From Prochlorococcus marinus str. MIT 9107 (lineage in GTDB: Bacteria > Cyanobacteriota > Cyanobacteriia > PCC-6307 > Cyanobiaceae), in contig NZ_JNAI01000003.1 in assembly GCF_000759855.1 (NCBI RefSeq), positions 62,001-126,000 of the forward strand: a stretch of DNA of 64,000 bases, read 5' to 3'. Each line of letters opens with the position of its first letter. The first letter of the stretch is position 1. The notes beneath the pieces were generated by a model. It searched no databases, was not told the DNA's origin, and saw only the letters and a list, made by a program, of their open reading frames with translations. Of this stretch, positions 1 through 8,258 are shown one piece after another. Made by a program: the position numbers and the translations under genes.

Positions 1-89
1 AGATCTATATTTTTGAGGTATTTCCCAATTAAAAAGCCTGTGGGAAGAGATCCTAAAAGATAACTTACAGAAATTATTAAAATATTCAT
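1..89 (-). CDS. plsY: Glycerol-3-phosphate acyltransferase PlsY, N-terminal fragment
   Basis: Only the first 29 codons lie in the window; the gene runs off its left edge. The ATG is at 89 and the peptide begins [20 protein letters not shown], followed by IGKYLKNID. This is the first membrane helix of the PlsY family with its [11 protein letters not shown] signature; the family continues with a GSGNPGATN-type loop outside the window. PlsY transfers an acyl group from acyl-phosphate to glycerol-3-phosphate, the first step of phospholipid synthesis in the membrane. It starts 5 nt after the DUF3086 stop, so it is probably the last gene seen of a minus-strand operon that also holds a lipid-type ABC permease. 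Confidence 0.75.
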   Translation of the reverse strand, partial: MNILIISVSYLLGSLPTGFLIGKYLKNID

Positions 90-94
90 AAGTA

Positions 95-1105
95 TCAGTT
101 TAGTTCAAGATCATCGTAAATTTCACTATCCGAACCAGCGAATGCAAGCCATAATGGGAATTGAAGTATTGGAATTTCAACAGATGTTTCTGCTGCATCA
201 ATAATAATAAATGGCAATTCTTCATTGGATTCTAATCTATCAGCTCTTTCGATAACTCCCTCAGGTCTTTCAAAAAGTACAATCCCACTATTAGGTCCAA
301 AGTCATCTCTTGTAAGACCAAGTGAATCTTGAAGAATTCTTCTCCACTCTCCTAATCGTTCAGGCTGGGAAGCTAAGATAAGCGTCTGAAACTGATCTCC
401 ATATAATTCGCCAAGAATAGATATTAAACCAGCTGATAATAAGGCATTTTTTTGTCGAGATCCTCTACTTTCAAGAGAACCTCTCCCACCCATATTGAAG
501 AACCAATCTTCCATGATTTCTATATCTGATGAATCAAGACTTCGTCTTAATTTCCATGGTTCAGCATAAAAATCAGGTTGTTCTGTAAAAGCTGAAAAGC
601 AGCTTTTTATAATCTTTTCATCTGGCTTAAATGTTTCAGAGAGAGCAGGAACATTAACCGAATTATTTATGCTAATGTCCTGCTTTTTTTCATCAAGCGG
701 AGATGGCTTTACAATTATTGGTTGAGAAACTAATTCAAGTTTCTCCACATTTTGTGAAAGGTTCTGCAAAGATCCCGTTAAATATTCTTGAAAGCCTTTA
801 ACTCTTTTAGCAATATTATCTGACTGTCCTTTAAAATTTGACTCAATATCTTTTTCTAGTTCATTTTTTTTTGTTTTTAATTCTTTTATTTCTTTAACTA
901 AAGAGTCTTTTTTTGAAATGAGATCGCTAAAGATCTCATTAGAAATTTCATCAAAGGATTTAATTGACTTGTCGTTTTTTGAAGTATTTTTTCTATTTTG
1001 AGTTGACTTTTTCTTATTAATTTGATTTGTTTTATCATCTGAAATCGTCTTGTCTGGGATTAACTCCTTCTCAGGATGATTGTTTGAAATTTCTGTATTG
1101 GTCAT
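95..1105 (-). CDS. DUF3086 domain protein (cyanobacterial, unknown function)
   Basis: This is a 336-residue protein. The N-terminus (about 1-50) is hydrophilic and rich in Lys, Asn and Ser. A heptad-like charged helix follows at about 55-125 and probably forms a coiled coil. From about 165 there is a compact conserved domain containing [34 protein letters not shown] and [10 protein letters not shown], which I recognise as DUF3086. No signal peptide or membrane helix is visible and no catalytic motif can be named. It lies between DUF3119 (35 nt upstream) and plsY (5 nt downstream) on the same strand, so it is likely co-transcribed with the lipid-type permease. The function is unknown; a scaffold role is only a guess from the coiled coil. 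Confidence 0.8.
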   Translation of the reverse strand: MTNTEISNNHPEKELIPDKTISDDKTNQINKKKSTQNRKNTSKNDKSIKSFDEISNEIFSDLISKKDSLVKEIKELKTKKNELEKDIESNFKGQSDNIAKRVKGFQEYLTGSLQNLSQNVEKLELVSQPIIVKPSPLDEKKQDISINNSVNVPALSETFKPDEKIIKSCFSAFTEQPDFYAEPWKLRRSLDSSDIEIMEDWFFNMGGRGSLESRGSRQKNALLSAGLISILGELYGDQFQTLILASQPERLGEWRRILQDSLGLTRDDFGPNSGIVLFERPEGVIERADRLESNEELPFIIIDAAETSVEIPILQFPLWLAFAGSDSEIYDDLELN

Positions 1106-1140
1106 TTAAATAATTTTGATGATTAAGCAAATACTGGATT

Positions 1141-1545
1141 TTAGGAATTTTTAATTTCTAAGGAGTCAACTTTTTTTAAAAGTTCATCTTTTAATTGCTT
1201 TGGATTAAATAATATTGGTAATAAATGGGGACTGGACTTTTCTCTAAAATAAAAAATACCCGGGATTACAGGAAAAAAGAATTTCCAAGATATCCAGTTC
1301 TTGAATGGGAAAGTTCTAATCTCTTTTCCTAGTTGTAAAACGACAAAATCATCACTTGTTATTTTTATTCTTAGGGTAAATGATTGCAGTAATAAAAAAA
1401 AGCTAAAAGATGCAGAAACTATTGTTGGCAAAGAACCAATATTCAAGAATAAAAGCATAAAACTTAAAACTATCAGAATAATTGGTAATTGAAATGATGG
1501 TGATATTATTACTGGCTCTTCTTTTTTTGATTTAGTGTTAATCAT
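1141..1545 (-). CDS. DUF3119 family membrane protein
   Basis: The protein has 134 residues counted from the ATG at 1545 (MINTKSKKEEP). The open frame also has an upstream TTG at 1557, inside the permease stop region; I prefer the ATG because it leaves a clean 4-nt gap after the permease. Two hydrophobic helices near residues 15-60 are followed by a soluble part containing DDFVVLQLGKEIRTFPFKNW and FFPVIPGIFYFREKSSPHLL, features I recognise as the cyanobacterial and plastid DUF3119 family. The family has no established biochemical role. Its place directly after a MlaE/TGD1-like permease suggests, by context only, a part in lipid transport or envelope homeostasis. Confidence 0.75.
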   Translation of the reverse strand: MINTKSKKEEPVIISPSFQLPIILIVLSFMLLFLNIGSLPTIVSASFSFFLLLQSFTLRIKITSDDFVVLQLGKEIRTFPFKNWISWKFFFPVIPGIFYFREKSSPHLLPILFNPKQLKDELLKKVDSLEIKNS

Positions 1546-1549
1546 AGAA

Positions 1550-2305
1550 TCATCCAAATAAAATTTGTGTTAGTAATACATCCATTAAAGATACAGTAAC
1601 GAGAGTCATTACAACTGCCCCTGTAGTACTTGTTCCAACTTCTTTTGGACCACCTTTAGTTGTAAGTCCATATCCACAAGAAATAATTGAAATAAGTAAT
1701 CCGAACACTACAGATTTTATTAACATTGAGTTTAAATCTGTATTTGTCAAACTTACATTACCTGATCTTACAGATGTCCAAAAAACTATTGGAGGAACGT
1801 TATAAAAAATTGTGCTCCAAATTTGTCCACTCCACAAAGCTACAGATAAAAACAAAAGACACTGTATCGGAGACATTATTACCATCGATAGTAACCTCGG
1901 GACTACCAAATATTGGACTGGTTCCGTTCTTAACATTGTTATAGCCTCAATTTGTTCTGTAACTTTCATAGTGCCTAGTTGAGCAGCATAAGCGGTAGCA
2001 ACCTTCCCTGTCATTAAGGTAGCAGTTAGAAGGGGAGCCATTTCTCTTGCCATTCCTACTGCTAATAAACCTCCTATTTCACTTGAGACACCCATACTTG
2101 TAAGTTGTGATGCAACTTGAATATTAAAGACTGTACCTGCAGCAATTCCTGTAATTAAAACTATTAATAAACTTCCAGGTCCCGACTCCATTAGTTGCTC
2201 ATAGAGATCATTTTTAGAAATCTTACCTCTAAAGATAAAATTAATTGCTTGCCCGCCAATGATTAAGCTGCTTAGAAGTCTTATAAAAAACTTAGGGTAA
2301 TTCAT
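1550..2305 (-). CDS. MlaE/TGD1-type ABC transporter permease (Ycf63 family)
   Basis: This 251-residue integral membrane protein has five to six hydrophobic segments. It carries the family core GGLLAVGMAREMAPLLTATL (about 78-97) and a coupling-loop stretch ending GTMKVTEQIEAI (111-122). MlaE/TGD1 proteins are permeases of lipid ABC importers that move phospholipid between membranes; the partner ATPase and the MCE substrate-binding protein are not in this window. It begins 9 nt after the sugar-symporter-like gene and is followed closely by DUF3119, DUF3086 and plsY, all on minus. The family assignment is firm; the transported lipid is inferred from relatives. Confidence 0.88.
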   Translation of the reverse strand: MNYPKFFIRLLSSLIIGGQAINFIFRGKISKNDLYEQLMESGPGSLLIVLITGIAAGTVFNIQVASQLTSMGVSSEIGGLLAVGMAREMAPLLTATLMTGKVATAYAAQLGTMKVTEQIEAITMLRTEPVQYLVVPRLLSMVIMSPIQCLLFLSVALWSGQIWSTIFYNVPPIVFWTSVRSGNVSLTNTDLNSMLIKSVVFGLLISIISCGYGLTTKGGPKEVGTSTTGAVVMTLVTVSLMDVLLTQILFG

Positions 2306-2314
2306 ATCTCTAGA

Positions 2315-3688
2315 TTAGTTTGTAATTAATTCTTGATCCCATTTTCTCATAATTAATAGGCCCCAATAGACAAGAATTGAAGGTATTAATCCCATACAAA
2401 TTCTTACAGTTATTAATGCGGAATCTGGTTGAGTGATGTCTAAAATTCCTTGACAGGCTGCTTGTTTGAAACCAGTAAGAGTTAGTAGATATCCAAATAA
2501 TCCTACGCTTAAAGCTATACCAAGTTTTTGACATAAAACCATCCAAGCGGTGTAGATCCCTGCTGCTTTGTCTGGATCATGATCAATAGCATCTGGCAAT
2601 AAAGACCAAGGTATTAAATATGCTGTTGATGCTCCAAATCCAACAAATAATATTGTTAGAAACAAAATTAACATTTTTATAGAATCTATATTGAAATTAT
2701 TCATTTCAAAATTATTTGACAATGAAGGTAATATCATTGCGATCAAGCAACCACCAATCCATATAAATCCTCCTATTTTTAGTGCTTTAATTCTTCCATA
2801 TCTATTGGAATAAAAACTCCAAACCTGCAATCCTAAAAGAGCACTGATTTGAAAAGGAATGATGATCCAAAAAGATATCCCTCTTGGTAAATTCATCACT
2901 TGTTGCAAATATATTAATGAAACTGTTTGCATTAACTGCAATCCGCACCAAAGCAGTAAATAGAGATAGATTACTTTTATAAAAATTTTATTATTGAAAA
3001 TGCGCTTGAATTGATTTTTTATTGGTTGTATTTTATTAATGGGTTTTCTCGCATTTTTTGCAAATGGAGCTAAACCCCAAGTTGAAAGTAGAGTGATTAG
3101 TGCAACAATAGTACCAGATGTTCTTCCCATTGTTAGGTACCCAATATCCCCTTTCGTTAAGAATATTGCTCCTACAGTTAATCCCGATAAAGAAGCTAAT
3201 ATTGAACCAGTAAATCTCGCGGCGTTAAGTCTAGTTCTAATATTTTCGTCTTCACTAATTTCTGTTGCTAATGCTCCATAAGGAAGATTTACAGATGTAT
3301 AAGCTGTCATGTACAAAATTGATGTACATATGTAGTAAAAAGTTTTTTCTTTTATGCTGTAATCATTGGGAATCCACCACATTGCAGCTAAAAAAATTCC
3401 TAATGGAAGTGATGCCCCAATCATCCAAGGTAGTCTTGGACCCCATCTTGATTGAGTATGGTCACTCATCCAACCAATCAAAGGATCATTAATTGCGTCC
3501 CAGAGCTTAATTGTCATCAAGATAGAACTTGCTACCCATGGGGGTAAACCTGCCGCACAAGTAAAGAAAGGGAAGAGGTAAAAACCAAATTGAGCATTAG
3601 CAAGTCCTGTCCCAGCATCACCAAGCCCATAGGAAAGCATTAATCTAGTTCTTGATCCAGTTATATTTTTTGAGTGTGAATTTTCCAA
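2315..3688 (-). CDS. GPH-family (MelB-like) major facilitator transporter
   Basis: The protein has 457 residues and about twelve membrane helices. The diagnostic motif is in the TM2-TM3 region: WDAINDPLIGWMSD at 63-76, followed by RWGPRLPWM at 81-89. In MelB-type glycoside-pentoside-hexuronide cation symporters the acidic residues of this motif bind cation and sugar. A sugar substrate is plausible but cannot be read from the sequence. The gene is the first of the minus-strand run leading into the lipid-type permease. Upstream, separated by an opposite-strand tRNA-Gly, lies the debranching enzyme gene, so both may belong to carbohydrate metabolism. No truncation is seen. Confidence 0.8.
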   Translation of the reverse strand: MENSHSKNITGSRTRLMLSYGLGDAGTGLANAQFGFYLFPFFTCAAGLPPWVASSILMTIKLWDAINDPLIGWMSDHTQSRWGPRLPWMIGASLPLGIFLAAMWWIPNDYSIKEKTFYYICTSILYMTAYTSVNLPYGALATEISEDENIRTRLNAARFTGSILASLSGLTVGAIFLTKGDIGYLTMGRTSGTIVALITLLSTWGLAPFAKNARKPINKIQPIKNQFKRIFNNKIFIKVIYLYLLLWCGLQLMQTVSLIYLQQVMNLPRGISFWIIIPFQISALLGLQVWSFYSNRYGRIKALKIGGFIWIGGCLIAMILPSLSNNFEMNNFNIDSIKMLILFLTILFVGFGASTAYLIPWSLLPDAIDHDPDKAAGIYTAWMVLCQKLGIALSVGLFGYLLTLTGFKQAACQGILDITQPDSALITVRICMGLIPSILVYWGLLIMRKWDQELITN

Positions 3689-3749
3689 TCTTTTTAAGTT
3701 GTTGATTGTTTGATAATGTATTATTGCAATTGTAATTCTATTACGTATT

Positions 3750-3820
3750 GCGGGCGTGGTTTAGTGGTAAAACCTCAGCCTTCCAAGCTGAAGATGCGGG
3801 TTCGATTCCCGCCGCCCGCT
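3750..3820 (+). tRNA. tRNA-Gly (anticodon TCC)
   Basis: A 71-nt cloverleaf. The acceptor arms GCGGGCG (3750-3756) and CGCCCGC (3813-3819) pair perfectly, followed by discriminator T. The D-arm contains TTTAGTGGTAAAA, the anticodon loop is CTTCCAA with anticodon TCC, and the T-arm is GCGGG-TTCGATT-CCCGC. No 3' CCA is encoded. The 3' end lies one base from the stop codon of the convergent glgX gene. Confidence 0.97.
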
Positions 3821-3821
3821 T

Positions 3822-5855
3822 TTAGAATATATTTTTCCTTCCTCCAAATAATTCTTCTGAAATAATTAAAAGAGAGCTTCTACTCTTTATTAAAACAGTT
3901 TTTTCATTAACAGTTTGGGGTTCAAAAATCTCAGACATGCTAGTATCAATTACTTTTAACCAATTATATTTACATTTTGGTAATGGGAAATCGATACTTT
4001 TTGAATATGCATTTAAACCTATCCATACAAGAGGATTAGTTTTGCCTTTATTAATGCTAAAAGCAACTGTGTGCGACCAACTACTCCAATCGGGGCTATC
4101 TAACTTTGTTCCATGCCAATGATATCTTGGAATATCTTCATGGTTTTGATTGTTAGGTAAGAATAATGGATTGAAAATTTTTATAAGTTTTTTTCGAATT
4201 TTTATAACGTACTTTAAATAGTTTAATAATTCTAAATCTTGTTGATTATGATCCCAATTCATCCAACCCAATAAGGTATTTTGGCACCAAGAATTATTAT
4301 TGCCTCCTTGGGACCTTCCTATCTCATCTCCCATAAGTAGCATTGGAACACCTTTTGAAATAAGTAAACTAAGAAGAAGATTTTTTTGTTGTCTTTTTCT
4401 TAGGTCATTTATAAATGAATTTGTAGTTGGACCCTCTATCCCATGATTCCAGGAATTGTTATGGTTATCTCCATCTTTATTCTGTTCTTTGTTCGCGAAA
4501 TTATGTTTTCTATTAAATGTTACTAAATCTTTGAGAGTGAATCCATCATGAGAAGTAATAAAATTTATAGATTTAGGAAATATATTATCTTGTTTATAAA
4601 TAGATGGGCTACCTTTTATCTTATCGCTCATATTCCAAGCTGTATCTTTATCTCCTTTCCAAAATCTCCGTAAGTCATCTCTAAAGTGACCATTCCAAGT
4701 GAAAGTATTCCTAGATGGGAAATTACCCAATTTATATAGGCCACCACAATCCCATGGTTCACTTATCAATTTGATGTCAATAAGCTCTGGTTCACATTCT
4801 ATATCTTCAAAAATTGGAGGATTATCTAGTGGCAAAAGATTTTCTCCTCTTGATAGTGCAATTCCTAAATCAAATCTAAAACCATCAACTCCTAATTCAT
4901 TCGCCCAACATTTTAATGATTCAATTATTAGTTTTCTAACTAATCCTCTGTTTGCTGCAATAGTATTCCCACAACCAGATACGTCCTGATAATTTTTGTC
5001 TTTTCCAATAAAGTAATAAAGATTTTCATCTATCCCTTTCCAAGATATTGCAGGCCCTTGAGAATCTCCTTCAGATGTATGATTGTAAACAACATCTAAG
5101 ATGACTTCAATTTCTGCATTATGACATTCCTCTACTAATTTTCTAAATTCCTCTCTATTTTTTTCTGCAGATTCATTCGACAAATATTCAAAGTGCGGCG
5201 TAAACCAATTGATTGGACTATAACCCCAAAAATTTTCTAGACCATCTGGAGCATCAGTGGGATCAAAAGAAAAAATTGGAAGTAATTCTATTGTTGTGAT
5301 ACCAAGTTCTTTGAGATATGGAATTTTTTTTAAAAATCTCTTAAAACAACTTTCATCTTTATCCGTTGATTCAGTGAAGGCTTTGATATGGAGTTCATAA
5401 ATAATTGTTTCTTCCCAAGAATGTTTTGGTCTTGGATAATCTTTAAAATTAAATAATTTTCTATCGCAAACAACGCTTTTAAGACAAGAATTGGTATTTT
5501 CATGCTTTTCTAATGCATTTTCTCTCTTATAACTTCCCCATCCAGTAATACCCCTTGAACATGGATCAAGTAAAACTTTTTTTTCGTAGTTATTGTTGAT
5601 TCCATTATTTTTTTGTTTTATTCTAAAAGCATAAATACAGCCTTCATTTAGATTCCTTATTTCAGCATGCCAATAGGGACCTGTATTATGCTTCCTATCT
5701 AGTTTTAATATATTTTTTGGGCAAATAGAGTCCTCTTTCTCAAACAATAAGATTTCTACATATTCTGCATTTGTTGCTATGAGGGAAAAATTCACTCCTT
5801 GTGAAGTTAGAGAACTGCCTAGAGGGAATGGTTTACCTTTATTAATATGAGTCAC
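3822..5855 (-). CDS. glgX: Glycogen debranching enzyme / isoamylase (GH13)
   Basis: This 677-residue enzyme hydrolyses alpha-1,6 branch points in glycogen, in the cytosol. An N-terminal early-set (CBM48-like) domain covers about 5-100. The GH13 barrel then shows region I DVVYNH (254-259), region II GFRFDL (325-330, nucleophile D329), region III ISEPWD (364-369, acid/base E366) and region IV SHDG (435-438, D437). All catalytic residues are present and the length suits the GlgX/TreX group. The gene ends one base from tRNA-Gly on the other strand and has no same-strand neighbour within its own transcript, so it is probably expressed alone. Whether it acts on phosphorylase-limit dextrin or on more general substrates cannot be told from sequence. 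Confidence 0.92.
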   Translation of the reverse strand: MTHINKGKPFPLGSSLTSQGVNFSLIATNAEYVEILLFEKEDSICPKNILKLDRKHNTGPYWHAEIRNLNEGCIYAFRIKQKNNGINNNYEKKVLLDPCSRGITGWGSYKRENALEKHENTNSCLKSVVCDRKLFNFKDYPRPKHSWEETIIYELHIKAFTESTDKDESCFKRFLKKIPYLKELGITTIELLPIFSFDPTDAPDGLENFWGYSPINWFTPHFEYLSNESAEKNREEFRKLVEECHNAEIEVILDVVYNHTSEGDSQGPAISWKGIDENLYYFIGKDKNYQDVSGCGNTIAANRGLVRKLIIESLKCWANELGVDGFRFDLGIALSRGENLLPLDNPPIFEDIECEPELIDIKLISEPWDCGGLYKLGNFPSRNTFTWNGHFRDDLRRFWKGDKDTAWNMSDKIKGSPSIYKQDNIFPKSINFITSHDGFTLKDLVTFNRKHNFANKEQNKDGDNHNNSWNHGIEGPTTNSFINDLRKRQQKNLLLSLLISKGVPMLLMGDEIGRSQGGNNNSWCQNTLLGWMNWDHNQQDLELLNYLKYVIKIRKKLIKIFNPLFLPNNQNHEDIPRYHWHGTKLDSPDWSSWSHTVAFSINKGKTNPLVWIGLNAYSKSIDFPLPKCKYNWLKVIDTSMSEIFEPQTVNEKTVLIKSRSSLLIISEELFGGRKNIF

Positions 5856-6478
5856 TGTCTACTTATCATTGATTAGTTAAATATGAGATAAATTTATTTA
5901 AATTAGTGATATTGGAATAATAGATGCAAAATTTAAAAAAAAACTCAAATTTAAGGTTTCACTAATCAACTTCTTTAAATCTTGAACTATATTAATTTTT
6001 AACTTATTGCAATTTGCCCATATATCTGTTCAGTGAATTAAACCATTTAGGAAGAAAGATTGATTAAAAAAAACAGATTTTTTTTATTTCAAAATACTAA
6101 TTAAGCTTTTTCATGTGATGAGAAGGAAATATATCTGAAAGTTAATAAAAAATAATATAAAGTTCAAATTCTTAAATTCATTGCCTTTGGAATATTTTTT
6201 CTTTGATAAATGAAGTTAACTTTTTTAAGAATAAGGCTAGTATTACCAATGGATTTAGCTGTTTTCTAGGTGTAGAGCTAATGTTTAATATAAGAAAAAT
6301 TTGCGACTATAAACATAAACAATACAGCTAAAAATGTCCCTAAAGTTTGTATAAAGCTTTGCGCCGCCGGGATTTTCGGTTGCCGTATTCGTATTTGCTC
6401 CATATGATGTGCAAGTTCGAGGTTATAGGCTTGATTAACACTCTTGTCTTTTTGAATCTCTGCTTTATAAACAATTCA
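5856..6478. other. 623-nt intergenic region with long HU leader
   Basis: This divergent spacer lies between glgX and the HU gene. Most of it is AT-rich and holds no ORF I would support. A distinctly GC-richer patch at about 6355-6400 contains gcgccgccgggattttcggt and can fold locally (CCG...CGG). It ends about 80 nt before the HU ATG, so it may be a structured 5' leader or a small RNA. A TATAAA-like box is near 6308. The rest looks like promoter DNA for both genes. Confidence 0.5.
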
Positions 6479-6754
6479 ATGAACAAAGCTGATTTAGTAA
6501 ATCTTGTTGCTGCTCGTACCGAGCTCACAAAAACGGATGTTTCTTTAGTTGTTGATGCAGCTATTGAAACTATTGTTGATTCAGTAGTGGAAGGCAAAAA
6601 AGTCTCCATACTAGGATTTGGTTCTTTTGAACCAAGAGATCGTTCTGCAAGACAGGGATTAAACCCTAAGACAGGCGAAAAAATAGCAATACCTGCTAAA
6701 AGAGTTCCTACATTCTCAGCCGGTAAACTTTTTAAGGATAGAGTTCAAGGGTAA
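6479..6754 (+). CDS. hup: HU-type DNA-binding protein
   Basis: A 91-residue nucleoid protein that bends DNA without sequence specificity and works as a dimer. The ATG at 6479 gives MNKADLVNLVAA, the standard HU start. The open frame continues 44 codons upstream, but that stretch (GC-rich, basic, no family similarity) is leader sequence, so I reject the longer version. Conserved features are VVEGKKVSILGFGSFE (about 36-51), the beta-arm with GLNPKTGEKIAIPAKRVPTF (about 61-80) and the terminal FSAGKLFKDRV. A strong stem-loop with a T-run follows at 6786, so the gene is probably monocistronic. Its long leader suggests post-transcriptional control. Confidence 0.95.
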   Translation: MNKADLVNLVAARTELTKTDVSLVVDAAIETIVDSVVEGKKVSILGFGSFEPRDRSARQGLNPKTGEKIAIPAKRVPTFSAGKLFKDRVQG

Positions 6755-6785
6755 TCTTTTTTAATCTAATTCTTCCCTTAATACT

Positions 6786-6812
6786 AAGATGCTCTTTTAG
6801 AGCATCTTTTTT
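6786..6812 (+). terminator. Rho-independent terminator after HU
   Basis: Perfect 9-bp stem AAGATGCTC / GAGCATCTT with a 5-nt loop (TTTTA), followed directly by a T-run, 32 nt after the HU stop codon. It is one of the clearest intrinsic terminators in the window. Confidence 0.9.
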
Positions 6813-6827
6813 ATGTCTTAATAAGTA

Positions 6828-7142
6828 ATGAAATTTTTAACTATTTTATTCCTGAAATATTTGTTATTCTCTAATTTCGTTTTAGCAGAGACAATACCAA
6901 CAAAGTTCAAGGTTTTAAAACAATCGAGTGAATGTATTAAATATTCTCAAACCCAACAAGTATGTATAGAGTTAGTTTCTCAAATAGAAAAACTCCAATT
7001 ATTAGTATTTGATCAAAATAGATTCAAATGTCAATCTAGTTTATTGGGATTACAGGCTGAACTTATTGAAGCTTATTTTCTGAAAAATTTATCCAAGAAA
7101 AGAACCTCATTTATGATTCCGTATGTGAATAAAAATTGTTAA
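6828..7142 (+). CDS. Small secreted protein, function unknown
   Basis: A 104-residue protein with a clear Sec signal peptide: MKFLTILFLKYLLFSNFVLA, with likely cleavage after A20 or close by. The mature part of about 84 residues has four cysteines (in the motifs SSEC, QQVC, FKC and the terminal NKNC), suggesting disulfides in the periplasm or lumen. I do not recognise a family. It starts 16 nt after the HU terminator and is followed by two more small same-strand genes with an N-terminal or C-terminal membrane segment. Base composition resembles its neighbours, so recent transfer is not indicated. Confidence 0.6.
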   Translation: MKFLTILFLKYLLFSNFVLAETIPTKFKVLKQSSECIKYSQTQQVCIELVSQIEKLQLLVFDQNRFKCQSSLLGLQAELIEAYFLKNLSKKRTSFMIPYVNKNC

Positions 7143-7196
7143 TTATTAAAATAATTTCTTTTTTTGGAATATTATAAATCTGATATTTAAGTTGTA

Positions 7197-7442
7197 ATGG
7201 TTAAAGGTTTCTCTGAAAATGAAGGTAAGAATGAAGATCAAATAAAAGATTCAAAAAAAGAAAAAAAAGGATTAGCTTCTTTTCTTAAAGGCAAGAAATT
7301 TACTTACACCTTGCCAGGGAAAAAACAAATAAATATTTTTGGATCAATAGTACTAGGGTTGAATATGATTTTGTTGCTGTTAATTATCCTGTATCTAAAT
7401 AATCAAAAATTCCACGATTTTATTTTTAATGTCGGCCGTTAA
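7197..7442 (+). CDS. Small tail-anchored membrane protein, function unknown
   Basis: An 81-residue protein. Residues 1-40 are highly charged and rich in Lys, Glu and Asp. A short basic segment, KKFTYTLPGKKQ, precedes one hydrophobic helix at about 50-68 (GSIVLGLNMILLLLIILYL). The basic residues before the helix suggest a cytosolic N-terminus. No family was recognised. It lies between two small secreted or membrane genes on the same strand and could share their transcript. Confidence 0.55.
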   Translation: MVKGFSENEGKNEDQIKDSKKEKKGLASFLKGKKFTYTLPGKKQINIFGSIVLGLNMILLLLIILYLNNQKFHDFIFNVGR

Positions 7443-7501
7443 CTATATTTTTTGATCGCAAATTTTTTCTAAAATGATATATTTAAATTTTAGAAATTCT
7501 T

Positions 7502-7759
7502 ATGAAGTTAGTTAATTTGGTTTCTCAAGTATTTTTTTTGTTAGTACTTGTTTTTTTCTTGATATATTTTCTAACAGGTTATGGCTCTGCTTTTGAAGCG
7601 GATCAGTATTGCCATTCATATCTATCAAGTTTCGAAAACGTTTCTAGTAATTATGGTTGTGATCATGATACTGAAACACATCAGTGGATACTTTATGAGT
7701 CAAATGAAAACAAAGAACCTGCTAAGGTTATTAAGAAATTTAGGTACAAGTTTTTATAA
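7502..7759 (+). CDS. Small signal-anchored protein, function unknown
   Basis: An 85-residue protein with a hydrophobic N-terminal segment (about 8-26, VFFLLVLVFFLIYFLTGYG) acting as signal or anchor. A short external domain follows with two cysteines (QYC and YGC) that could form a disulfide. No family was recognised. Its 3' end overlaps the convergent membrane gene on minus by 6 nt. It is the last of three consecutive small envelope-type genes after HU. Confidence 0.55.
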   Translation: MKLVNLVSQVFFLLVLVFFLIYFLTGYGSAFEADQYCHSYLSSFENVSSNYGCDHDTETHQWILYESNENKEPAKVIKKFRYKFL

Positions 7760-7966
7760 ATCAATTTTTTTAAAAATAAATTTTGCACATATGACTGAAA
7801 GTATCGCTGTAATTGCGAAAGTAAGATATTGATATAGGCTCCCTTCTAAATAAATTTTATTTGTATATAGAGGATAATCTATCAAAGAGCCTAAAGTCCC
7901 CCAAATTATTACCCATACAGAAATGTATAAGAATACTTTTATTGGATTAGATTTTTTTTCTTCCAT
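7754..7966 (-). CDS. Small two-helix membrane protein next to an HLI gene
   Basis: A 70-residue protein with two predicted membrane helices (about 11-27 and 46-64), basic ends and no cysteine pair or known motif; family not recognised. It begins 2 nt after the HLI stop codon, so it is almost certainly translated from the same mRNA as the HLI protein. That tight coupling hints at a role at the thylakoid membrane, but this is context only. Confidence 0.6.
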   Translation of the reverse strand: MEEKKSNPIKVFLYISVWVIIWGTLGSLIDYPLYTNKIYLEGSLYQYLTFAITAILSVICAKFIFKKIDL

Positions 7967-7968
7967 TT

Positions 7969-8214
7969 TTAATTAATACCAAAGATTGAAGATGTAACGG
8001 GTCTGCCGCTAAAAACCAACTCTGTTAATATGAGCATCAAAAATCCGATCATTGCTGCTCTACCATTAACAAGCTCAGAACTATTATTAAATCCAAATAC
8101 ATTCTTTACTTCATCTCCCTGATTGTCTACCCAATTTGAGAATTCATTATTAGTTGATGATGTATTAGTAAAATCATTATCTTGATTTTCTATTGGAGAA
8201 TTTTGTTCTTGCAT
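7969..8214 (-). CDS. hli: High-light-inducible (HLI/SCP) chlorophyll-binding protein
   Basis: An 81-residue single-helix member of the LHC superfamily. A hydrophilic N-terminus of about 45 residues is followed by ELVNGRAAMIGF (47-58), the chlorophyll-binding signature in which the Glu-Arg pair and the Asn ligate pigment. The helix continues through LMLILTELVFSG. HLI proteins sit in the thylakoid membrane near photosystem II and its assembly intermediates and protect against excess light. The gene follows cobD by 44 nt and is coupled to a 70-residue membrane protein. Light-stress regulation is known for the family; no specific regulatory element was identified here. Confidence 0.92.
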   Translation of the reverse strand: MQEQNSPIENQDNDFTNTSSTNNEFSNWVDNQGDEVKNVFGFNNSSELVNGRAAMIGFLMLILTELVFSGRPVTSSIFGIN

Positions 8215-8258
8215 AAAGTCTTTTTGTTTATATTAATATTTTTAAAACTAATTTATTA

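Noticed and set aside
6347-6478. N-terminal extension of HU to 135 residues
   Set aside because: The extra 44 codons are basic, Cys-rich and unlike any HU; the canonical MNKADLV start is at 6479, and the GC-rich stretch looks like leader RNA.
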